Positions 1 through 4,589 of a stretch of DNA of 5,249 nt are shown here, piece by piece (the stretch's first letter is position 1; every line of letters begins with the position of its first letter). Origin of the DNA: an uncultured Nitrososphaerota archaeon (GTDB lineage Bacteria > Bacillota > Clostridia > Oscillospirales > Ruminococcaceae); assembly GCA_934869045.1 (NCBI GenBank), contig CAKXAF010000046.1, positions 7,036 through 12,284 of the forward strand. The letters run 5' to 3'. A program made the position numbers and the translations under genes. The notes beneath the pieces are model-generated. The model saw only the letters and a program-made list of their open reading frames with translations, was not told the DNA's origin and ran no database searches.

Positions 1-335
1 GGTTTGAGAAATACCGTCACCCGCTGTGGAAGGCTTATGAAAAATTCGGCATGCACGGCGGCCACGGCGGCTTGGATTATCTGACGCTTCGGGCCTTTGT
101 AGAGGTGATCCAGAAGCAGGCTAAGCCGCCCATCGACGTTTATGACGCTGCTTCCTGGATGGCTGTAGGCTGTCTCAGTGAGGATTCTGCCGCCCTGGGC
201 GGAACGCCTGTGCCAATTCCGGACTTCACCAACGGGAGATGGCTCAACCGGGAACCGGAACCGCCATCCTGGTATTCCCTGGAGGGGATTTATCCCGAGG
301 AATTTGAGGATCTGATTGAAACCAGCCTTCCTTAA
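1..335 (+). CDS. Gfo/Idh/MocA-family protein, GH109-like, C-terminal part (5' end outside window)
   Basis: This is the tail of a gene that begins before the window; the frame is open from base 3 and ends at TAA 333-335, giving 110 visible residues. The visible part has a HGGHGGLDYL segment (about residues 18-27), then a helix, then 'PIDVYDAASW' and 'PVPIPDFTNGRW'. From memory this series (HGG-x-D, D-VYD-x-A-x-W, PDFT-x-G-x-W) is the C-terminal signature of the GH109-like branch of the Gfo/Idh/MocA family, whose characterised members use tightly bound NAD to cleave glycosidic bonds such as alpha-N-acetylgalactosaminides by transient oxidation. The N-terminal Rossmann fold and the catalytic region are not in the window, so activity and cofactor cannot be judged. 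The stretch continues 'SWYSLEGIYPEEFEDLIETSLP', a normal-looking end. It converges on the minus-strand operon and is probably not co-regulated with it. The family call is fairly secure; the glycosidase role is inference. Confidence 0.82.
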   Translation, partial: FEKYRHPLWKAYEKFGMHGGHGGLDYLTLRAFVEVIQKQAKPPIDVYDAASWMAVGCLSEDSAALGGTPVPIPDFTNGRWLNREPEPPSWYSLEGIYPEEFEDLIETSLP

Positions 336-492
336 TATTATACCGGCTCTTTTTCAGCGCGGCAAGACGCAATTTATGACAATTTTCCAGCGCAGCCCCT
401 GCCGCGGGTAAAAACGGCGGTGTTTCCCGCTGTTCCTTTACAAGCGCAGGTGAGCGAAATCCAGCCCTTTGCGGCCCGGCCGTGCAGTTCAA

Positions 493-520
493 CAAGAAAA
501 AGGCGGCCCACAGGCCGCCT
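493..520 (-). terminator. Intrinsic terminator of the minus-strand operon
   Basis: Read on the minus strand, AGGCGGCC-TGTG-GGCCGCCT forms a perfect 8-bp GC-rich stem with a 4-base loop (501-520), followed directly by a T-tract, TTTTCTTG (500 down to 493). This is a textbook rho-independent terminator. It lies about 95 bases after the stop codon of the last operon gene (616-618). On the plus strand the same stem has no T-tract after it, so it should act in one direction only. Confidence 0.85.
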
Positions 521-575
521 GCGGATATCCCCAAGCAAGGCACACCCGTCATGCATTCTTTTTCCGGCAGCCTGG

Positions 576-600
576 GAGGGCTTTCATCTGGAAAGCCCTC
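576..600. repeat. Perfect 10-bp inverted repeat just after the operon's last stop codon
   Basis: GAGGGCTTTC (576-585) and GAAAGCCCTC (591-600) are exact reverse complements separated by a 5-base loop. The hairpin begins 15 bases beyond the stop codon of the minus-strand operon. Neither strand shows a T-run immediately after the stem, so it is a poor intrinsic terminator by itself. It may stabilise the 3' end of the message or act as a pause site ahead of the real terminator at 493-520. Confidence 0.6.
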
Positions 601-615
601 TGCTGCTGGTTCGTT

Positions 616-1491
616 TTAGGCCTCGTCCAGTTCCCGGAGGTACCGCCGCAGGTTGCTGAGCCCGATTCCTACGGCAAATTCCGGCTCCTCCAGCCCCTCA
701 AATTCCAGGGAGACGTCTCCGTCGAAGCCGACGCTCCGGAGAATGCCCAGACACTGGCGGATGGGAACGAAGCCGTGGCCGACAATTGCGCCGCGGAGAA
801 GGTTTCCGCCTCGGGTCGGGTAATATCCGAACCCGGGATCCGGCTCCATGCCGGTCTTGAAATGGAAATCCTTGGCGTGGACGTAAACGGTGTAAGGAGC
901 TACTCGGGAACAGGCAAGGATCGGGTCCTCGTCACAGTCCGTAAAATTCCCGATGTCGCACAGCAGGCCGAAGTTGGGGTCCGCTACCGCGTTGGCTAGT
1001 TTCTCCATCCGCTCGCTGTCCTGGCAGAACTGGCCATGATTTTCCACCATGGTCTGTACGCCCAGCTCCGCTGCAAAGCGGGTGACTTGAAGGCAGGCAT
1101 CCGCCAGTACCGGAAGACAGTTGTCAAATCCCCGGGGTCCCCGGAAGCCGTCCGGATATCCCACGGTGGCGTCGTGCCGCATCTTGGGGGATCCCAGAAT
1201 GGCGGCGATTTCCGCCTCGTGCTGAACGCGGGCGATCTCCGCGGAGAGATCGCCGCAGCGGAGAAAATCCGCGCCCACGGCGAAGTTGGCCACGGGCATG
1301 TCCAAACGCTGGCATTCCTCCCGCAGACGCTTGGCGTAATCCTCCCGGCTGGATCCGTCGTGGGGCCAGATGTCTACGAATTCGATGGCGTCAAAACCCA
1401 TTTCTTTGGCCTTGGCAATGCAGGTGAACTGGTTCAGTGTTCCTTCTTGCATCCGCCGGTCCATGCTGTAGGTGCTCAGTGCGATCCGCAT
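616..1491 (-). CDS. Sugar phosphate isomerase/epimerase-like TIM barrel (AP endonuclease 2 / xylose isomerase-like fold)
   Basis: A 291-residue cytoplasmic protein of the xylose isomerase-like TIM-barrel superfamily, a normal full length. Strand ends carry the expected divalent-metal ligands: E150 in 'MVENHG', D179 in 'LCDIGNF', H205 in 'YVHAKD' and E263 or E265 in 'SLEFEG'. Before the last strand is an insertion with 'TRGGNLLRG' and 'VGHG' (about 226-240), which probably closes over the substrate. Such proteins isomerise, epimerise, dehydrate or eliminate from sugars and keto-sugars; the substrate is not visible. It is the last gene of a three-gene operon, 18 bases after the dehydrogenase stop codon, and its ribosome binding site (GGAGG, 9 bases before ATG) almost touches that stop, so translational coupling is plausible. 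It is clearly not a recent duplicate of the other TIM-barrel gene in the operon: the residues around each metal ligand differ. It could also be a deglycosylase of the DgpC type, which shares this fold; that is speculation from context. Confidence 0.9.
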   Translation of the reverse strand: MRIALSTYSMDRRMQEGTLNQFTCIAKAKEMGFDAIEFVDIWPHDGSSREDYAKRLREECQRLDMPVANFAVGADFLRCGDLSAEIARVQHEAEIAAILGSPKMRHDATVGYPDGFRGPRGFDNCLPVLADACLQVTRFAAELGVQTMVENHGQFCQDSERMEKLANAVADPNFGLLCDIGNFTDCDEDPILACSRVAPYTVYVHAKDFHFKTGMEPDPGFGYYPTRGGNLLRGAIVGHGFVPIRQCLGILRSVGFDGDVSLEFEGLEEPEFAVGIGLSNLRRYLRELDEA

Positions 1492-1509
1492 ATGGTACTT
1501 CCTCCCTTT

Positions 1510-2574
1510 TTACAGAATGACTTCGTGGCCGGTCCTGGCTGATTCGTAAATAGCGTCCAGGATCCGCATGATCTGTACGCCGTCCCCGGCGGGAGCGCGG
1601 CAGGGCGTACCGTTTAAGATGCAGTCTGCAAAATGATTGATCTCGTCCTCAAACATATGGGATTCATCCATGTACTGCTCAGCGTTTGCCAAGGTGACGT
1701 TGGTCATGTAGCCGTTGATATCGGTATAGAATTCCAGATCAGGGGACATCTTGACGCCGCCCTTGGTGCCGAAAAGCTCCTGGCTGTAGCGGTCTTCCCT
1801 GATATTGAGGTCGTAGGAGGTCTCGATTTCCAGAACGGCCCCGTTTTCGTAGCGCACCAGCGCCGCGGCCAGATCCTCGACGTCGCAAATGCCCTCCACA
1901 CTGGCGCCGCTGGCTCCATATTCCATGGAATCCTTGATGCCTGGCCGGTTCTGCAGCTTCTGGAAGGTCACGCCGTAAACGGAGACCGGTCGGGGGTTCC
2001 CCATGAGATAGCGAGTCAGGTCGATGACATGGACGCCAAGATCGATGAGCGGTCCGCCTGCGGAGCGGGATTTGTCGCAGAACCAACCGCCGGGGTTGCC
2101 GTGACGCCGGAGGTAGGTGGCTTTGGCGTAGTAGAGCTCCCCGAAAAAGTCCTGGTCCCGCAGGTCTTCGATGACGGCGCAGTCCCGGCCAAAGCGGCAG
2201 ACGAAGCCGATCTGCAGGAGCTTGCCGCTCCGCTTGGCGGTCTCCAGCATCTTCTCCGCCTCCGCGGCGGAGGTTGCCATGGGCTTTTCGCAGAGGACAT
2301 TTTTGCCGGCCTCCAGAGCCATGATGGCGCATTGGGCGTGATTGCAGTTCCAGACGCACACGCTGACCGCATCCAGTTCCGGCAGCTCCCGGAGCATTTC
2401 CTCCTCGCTGGTGTAAAGGCGGCTGATGCCGTAGCGTTCCCCTTTTTCTTTCAGGCGGACCGGGTCAATGTCACAGAAGGCGTAAAGCTCCACATTGGGA
2501 TTCGCCAGATAGGCAGAAATGTGGCATTCAGAGATGTTTCCGACGCCGATAACGGCAATTTTCAACTTTTCCAT
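1510..2574 (-). CDS. Gfo/Idh/MocA-family NAD(P)-dependent sugar dehydrogenase/oxidoreductase
   Basis: A 354-residue cytoplasmic oxidoreductase of normal family length. The N-terminal Rossmann fold starts at once with 'IAVIGVGNIS' (residues 6-15, dinucleotide-binding GxGxxx loop), followed by 'AFCDIDPVR' (32-40), where D35 or D37 ends strand 2 and suggests NAD preference. The family 'CEKPMA' motif is at 95-100 with K97 as the usual catalytic lysine. The C-terminal domain carries 'GGPLIDLGVHVIDL' (173-186), with D178 and H182 as the expected active-site pair. The family oxidises or reduces one hydroxyl of sugars, inositols or glycosides. The start is the ATG at 2572-2574, eight bases after a strong AAGGAGG; the open frame runs 89 codons further upstream, but that part overlaps the preceding gene and has no family similarity. 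It is flanked on both sides by TIM-barrel isomerases, which suggests it makes or uses a keto-sugar intermediate. The exact substrate is unknown. Confidence 0.93.
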   Translation of the reverse strand: MEKLKIAVIGVGNISECHISAYLANPNVELYAFCDIDPVRLKEKGERYGISRLYTSEEEMLRELPELDAVSVCVWNCNHAQCAIMALEAGKNVLCEKPMATSAAEAEKMLETAKRSGKLLQIGFVCRFGRDCAVIEDLRDQDFFGELYYAKATYLRRHGNPGGWFCDKSRSAGGPLIDLGVHVIDLTRYLMGNPRPVSVYGVTFQKLQNRPGIKDSMEYGASGASVEGICDVEDLAAALVRYENGAVLEIETSYDLNIREDRYSQELFGTKGGVKMSPDLEFYTDINGYMTNVTLANAEQYMDESHMFEDEINHFADCILNGTPCRAPAGDGVQIMRILDAIYESARTGHEVIL

Positions 2575-2582
2575 ACAATTGT

Positions 2583-2589
2583 CCTCCTT
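2583..2589 (-). promoter_or_regulatory. Ribosome binding site that fixes the dehydrogenase start
   Basis: Read on the minus strand this is a perfect AAGGAGG, eight bases before the ATG at 2574. It lies in the 26-base gap between the first and second operon genes and decides for the short (354-residue) form over a start at 2841. Confidence 0.85.
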
Positions 2590-2600
2590 TTTAACAAATA

Positions 2601-3458
2601 TCAGCGGGACTGCCGGATCAGCCGGCGGAGAAAATCCGCAGCCAGCCGGATGTCTGCCGCAGGATCTTCCCCGACCTCCCGCTCGATGGTCAGGAAGCCG
2701 CGGTAGCCGATGCTGTCCAGCGCCTCCAGGTATTCGGGCCAGCATACGCCGCCTGTTCCCAGGGGAACCTCCTCGCAGTACGCCGCTTCGTCGAAGGGTT
2801 CCTCCGGTTCCCGGATCCCATAGAGAATTTCCGGGTCGCATTCCCGATGGCGGACACCGTCTTTGGCATGGGTGTGTACGATGTAGTCCCGGAGGGTGTG
2901 CACAGCCTCTGCGGCGCTTCCGCCTACGGTCATGATGAGATTGGCAGGATCCAGATTGACGGCCACGCCGGTGGAGTGGAGACCGTCCAGAAAGTCCCGG
3001 AGAACCGATGCCGGTTCCGGCCCGGTCTCTACGGCAAAATGGGCGTCCAGGCTGTCCGCATATTCCGCCAGTCTGCCGCAGGCGTCCTGCATGACCGCGT
3101 AGCGCGGGTGGGCGGGGCAGGCGGGGACCACGCCGATATGGGTTGTCACAATGTCCGTTCCCAGGTCTTTGGCCAGCTCCAGGATCCGTTTGGAGCGTTC
3201 GATCCCCTGACCGTTCCGCGCCGGGTCAAAGAATCCGTATCCAAGATCGCCGCACAGGGCGGAGATTCTCAGCCCGTAGGCATCCGCCATGGCGCGGAAT
3301 TCTTTCCTGCGCCGGGCATCCATATTTTCGGGGGCCATATCGCCTTCCGTGGCGTAAACCTGAATGCCGCTGAGCCCCAGTGCGGCGGCCTGCTTCATAG
3401 CTGTTTCGGCGTTGGTGCGGAAGGAATCCAGCAGAACGCCGATGGGAAAATCAAACAC
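2601..3458 (-). CDS. Sugar phosphate isomerase/epimerase (xylose isomerase-like TIM barrel), GTG start
   Basis: A 285-residue cytoplasmic TIM barrel, first gene of the minus-strand operon. The metal ligands of the family are all present: E144 in 'FAVETGPE', D170 in 'VNLDPANL', H197 in 'HTHAKDG' and E259 in 'LTIEREVG'. 'EVPLGTGGVCWPEYLEAL' (230-247) followed by 'GYRGFLTIEREVG' is a typical C-terminal half for the sugar isomerase/epimerase group often encoded beside Gfo/Idh dehydrogenases; inositol dehydratase IolE-like and hydroxypyruvate isomerase-like enzymes share the fold. The start is GTG 3458-3456: it gives the complete first barrel strand ('FPIGVLLDSF') and has AAAGGAG nine bases upstream, whereas the next in-frame ATG (M21) would cut off that strand. 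The gene stops at TGA, 26 bases before the dehydrogenase. The substrate cannot be deduced. It differs enough from the distal TIM-barrel gene to suggest a separate catalytic step. Confidence 0.92.
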   Translation of the reverse strand: MFDFPIGVLLDSFRTNAETAMKQAAALGLSGIQVYATEGDMAPENMDARRRKEFRAMADAYGLRISALCGDLGYGFFDPARNGQGIERSKRILELAKDLGTDIVTTHIGVVPACPAHPRYAVMQDACGRLAEYADSLDAHFAVETGPEPASVLRDFLDGLHSTGVAVNLDPANLIMTVGGSAAEAVHTLRDYIVHTHAKDGVRHRECDPEILYGIREPEEPFDEAAYCEEVPLGTGGVCWPEYLEALDSIGYRGFLTIEREVGEDPAADIRLAADFLRRLIRQSR

Positions 3459-3467
3459 AGGGCTTCA

Positions 3468-3474
3468 CTCCTTT
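3468..3474 (-). promoter_or_regulatory. Ribosome binding site supporting the GTG start of the first operon gene
   Basis: Read on the minus strand this is AAAGGAG, nine bases before the GTG at 3458. No ATG lies at a suitable distance, so it supports the unusual start codon. Confidence 0.75.
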
Positions 3475-3485
3475 CTCTTACTTTC

Positions 3486-3514
3486 ATTTTAAGAGGATGC
3501 AGGCATAAAGTAAA
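3486..3514 (-). promoter_or_regulatory. Probable sigma-70/SigA promoter of the isomerase-dehydrogenase-isomerase operon
   Basis: On the minus strand TTTACT (3514-3509, four of six matches to TTGACA) is followed by a 17-base spacer and TAAAAT (3491-3486, five of six matches to TATAAT). Transcription would start near 3479, about 20 bases before the GTG and just ahead of its ribosome binding site. The imperfect -35 box and the repeat just upstream of it suggest a promoter that needs an activator. A half-site-like TGCAGG (3498-3503) lies inside the spacer. Confidence 0.65.
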
Positions 3515-3522
3515 GCAAGAGA

Positions 3523-3552
3523 CCTGCACAAAGTTTGTCCGATTCTGCACAA
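3523..3552. promoter_or_regulatory. Direct repeat, likely binding site of the divergent AraC-family regulator
   Basis: CTGCACAA occurs at 3524-3531 and again at 3545-3552, exactly 21 bases apart, which is two helical turns. AraC-family proteins typically bind two direct half-sites at this spacing with their two HTH motifs or as dimers. Relative to the operon promoter the nearer copy lies just upstream of the -35 box (about -45 to -52), the usual place for an AraC-type activator. The farther copy abuts the regulator's own AAGGAGG, so binding could also limit expression of the regulator. Between them is an 11-base palindrome, ACAAAGTTTGT (3528-3538). Binding itself is inferred. Confidence 0.6.
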
Positions 3553-3557
3553 GGAGG
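3551..3557 (+). promoter_or_regulatory. Ribosome binding site that fixes the AraC-family regulator start
   Basis: A perfect AAGGAGG six bases before ATG 3564. It excludes the much longer open frame that continues upstream to 2847 through the antisense strand of the isomerase gene. Confidence 0.88.
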
Positions 3558-3563
3558 CTTCGC

Positions 3564-4367
3564 ATGGACTTCTACGAATATGACGCCGATATTTACTCCG
3601 ACCCGGAATTTCCGGTCTATTTTTCTCTGAGTACCCTGCGGGACAATCCGGAGGACCGGTACCTGCACTGGCACGAGGCGACGGAACTCCTCTACTGCAT
3701 CGAAGGCAGCGGCGTGGCGGTATCCGATACCCAGCGTATCCCTCTGTCCGCCGGGGATCTGGCGTTTATCAATCCCAACCGTCTCCATACCTTTTATGCG
3801 GCGGGCTTCTGCCGGTACAGCTACCTGCTTGTGGCTCCGGAGCTATCCGCCGCCCGGGATCTGCCTGGCACGCCTGTCCAGCCCTTTATCTCCGACCCGG
3901 AAGTAGGGCGTCAGATGTTGGGGATCATTGGGGAGATGCAGAAACAAGCGCCCTTTTACCGTTCGGAGGTCTGTGCCCGTCTGACACGGCTTTTTGTCTA
4001 TCTGAACCGGAAATACCCGGAGCCTGGCCCTGCTCCGGAGCAGAGCGGCGCCGGGAAGCGGCTGGAGATGGTGAAGGCGGTCATCGCCTATGTGCGGCGC
4101 CATTTTGCGGAACCCATCACCGTGGACGGAATCTGCAGCGCTGTTTCCTTCAGCCGTTCCTACGTCTGTCACGCCTTTAAGGAAGTGACGGGTCAAAGCC
4201 TGGTGGAATATATTCACTTCGTGCGGTGCCACAATGCGCGCACCCTCCTGGCCAGCAAGCAGTACAACGTCAGCGAATGCGCCGAAAAAAGCGGCTTCAA
4301 TACGCTGAGCTACTTCTCCAGGATTTATAAAAAGCAGATGGGTGTGCCGCCGTCCGTCCATCGGTAG
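3564..4367 (+). CDS. AraC-family transcriptional regulator with N-terminal cupin domain
   Basis: A 267-residue cytoplasmic DNA-binding protein, a usual size for a cupin-type AraC regulator. The N-terminal half is a ligand-sensing cupin: 'HWHEATELLYCIEGSG' (35-50) and 'LSAGDLAFINPNRLHTF' (61-77) are the two conserved cupin-like segments. A spacer follows, with a helical part (112-150) and a proline-rich stretch 'YPEPGPAPEQSG' (151-162). The C-terminal AraC DNA-binding domain (about 168-267) has both HTH units: 'TVDGICSAVSFSRSYVCHAF' (186-205) and 'NVSECAEKSGFNTLSYFSRI' (235-254), ending with the typical 'YKKQMGVPPS'. The gene is divergent from the sugar operon with a 105-base shared control region, so it most likely activates that operon in response to a sugar or glycoside; ligand and effect are inference. 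Its own promoter is not clear: only weak -10-like sequences (for example CATAAA at 3504-3509) are visible. No strong terminator follows the gene. Confidence 0.93.
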   Translation: MDFYEYDADIYSDPEFPVYFSLSTLRDNPEDRYLHWHEATELLYCIEGSGVAVSDTQRIPLSAGDLAFINPNRLHTFYAAGFCRYSYLLVAPELSAARDLPGTPVQPFISDPEVGRQMLGIIGEMQKQAPFYRSEVCARLTRLFVYLNRKYPEPGPAPEQSGAGKRLEMVKAVIAYVRRHFAEPITVDGICSAVSFSRSYVCHAFKEVTGQSLVEYIHFVRCHNARTLLASKQYNVSECAEKSGFNTLSYFSRIYKKQMGVPPSVHR

Positions 4368-4405
4368 CAATTTTGTGCCGCTGTCTGGCTTTTCCTCGGC
4401 ATATC

Positions 4406-4414
4406 TGGTATAAT
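4406..4414 (+). promoter_or_regulatory. Extended -10 promoter (P1) upstream of the XRE regulator
   Basis: TGGTATAAT is a perfect extended -10 element (TGN followed by consensus TATAAT at 4409-4414). No good -35 box lies 17 or 18 bases upstream, which is usual for extended -10 promoters. The start would be near 4421, inside the palindrome at 4414-4430, so a protein bound there would block it. The leader would be about 170 bases. Confidence 0.55.
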
Positions 4415-4430
4415 TCAACTGTAGGTTGAG
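4414..4430. promoter_or_regulatory. Palindromic operator candidate 1 (TTCAAC-N5-GTTGAG)
   Basis: TTCAAC (4414-4419), a 5-base spacer and GTTGAG (4425-4430) form an inverted repeat with one mismatch at its outer ends. It overlaps the last base of the P1 -10 box and the predicted start point, the classic position of a repressor site. The same motif recurs 50 bases downstream. Confidence 0.55.
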
Positions 4431-4463
4431 ATCCTCGCCCTGAAAATTTGCGGGAATGCAGAG

Positions 4464-4493
4464 CTCAACCGTTTGTTGAGAATCCGGCTCAAC
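4464..4493. promoter_or_regulatory. Palindromic operator candidate 2 (CTCAAC-N5-GTTGAG) plus extra half-site
   Basis: CTCAAC (4464-4469), five bases and GTTGAG (4475-4480) form a perfect 6-bp inverted repeat, same spacing as the site at 4414-4430. A third CTCAAC lies at 4488-4493, and GTTGAG 4475-4480 with this copy also forms an inverted pair with a 7-base gap. The cluster sits just upstream of the second promoter. The local Cro/C1-type protein is the nearest candidate binder, but this is inference. Confidence 0.55.
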
Positions 4494-4503
4494 GTTTGCG
4501 TTA

Positions 4504-4532
4504 TTTTCAATTCCTATCCGGCCTGTTATGAT
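4504..4532 (+). promoter_or_regulatory. Probable main promoter (P2) of the XRE regulator
   Basis: TTTTCA (4504-4509, four of six matches to TTGACA), a 17-base spacer and TATGAT (4527-4532, five of six) preceded by TGT, giving also an extended -10 element. Transcription would start near 4539, some 50 bases before the likely start codon. The last CTCAAC half-site ends ten bases before the -35 box. Confidence 0.6.
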
Positions 4533-4589
4533 GGAGGCATCCCGGGAAGAGAACGCGGAAGAGTCGGAGAAGTGCAGAAAAGGATGGTT

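Larger units (their letters stand above)
336..615. other. Convergent non-coding gap
   Basis: This 280-base gap lies between two genes that end facing each other. It holds an intrinsic terminator for the minus strand (493-520) and a strong hairpin (576-600), listed separately. A weak imperfect hairpin lies at 404-430 (GCGGG/CCCGC arms), without a clear T-run. No convincing terminator follows the plus-strand gene at 335. The open frames that cross this region have no ribosome binding site and no recognisable protein, so I see no gene here. Confidence 0.6.

Noticed and set aside
404..430. Imperfect hairpin GCGGG...CCCGC after the first gene, possible terminator
   Set aside because: The stem has a bulge and a long loop and is not followed by a T-tract, so support is too weak.
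469..999. Plus-strand open frame across the convergent gap into the distal isomerase
   Set aside because: No ribosome binding site, crosses the terminator and hairpin, and its second half is antisense to a well-supported gene.
1633..2706. Long plus-strand open frame (357 codons)
   Set aside because: Antisense shadow of the dehydrogenase gene. GC-rich codon use keeps the opposite frame open; there is no ribosome binding site and no recognisable domain.
2575..2841. Upstream extension of the dehydrogenase frame (89 more codons)
   Set aside because: It overlaps the preceding isomerase gene on the same strand in another frame, is Arg/Gly/Pro-rich with no similarity to the family, and the Rossmann fold starts right after ATG 2574 with a strong ribosome binding site.
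616..3458. The two TIM-barrel genes as a recent tandem duplication split by the dehydrogenase
   Set aside because: The proteins share only the fold and the metal-ligand pattern. Flanking residues at every ligand and the loop lengths differ, so they are distinct subfamilies.
2847..3563. Upstream extension of the AraC reading frame giving a 506-residue protein
   Set aside because: The extra 239 codons run antisense through the isomerase gene, which has all its catalytic motifs. ATG 3564 has a perfect ribosome binding site and begins a normal-length AraC-family protein.
4376..4401. TGCCG/CGGCA arms after the AraC gene as a terminator
   Set aside because: Only a 5-bp stem with a 16-base loop, and no T-run after it.
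3843..4418. Minus-strand open frame (191 codons)
   Set aside because: Antisense to the AraC DNA-binding domain, with no family features.
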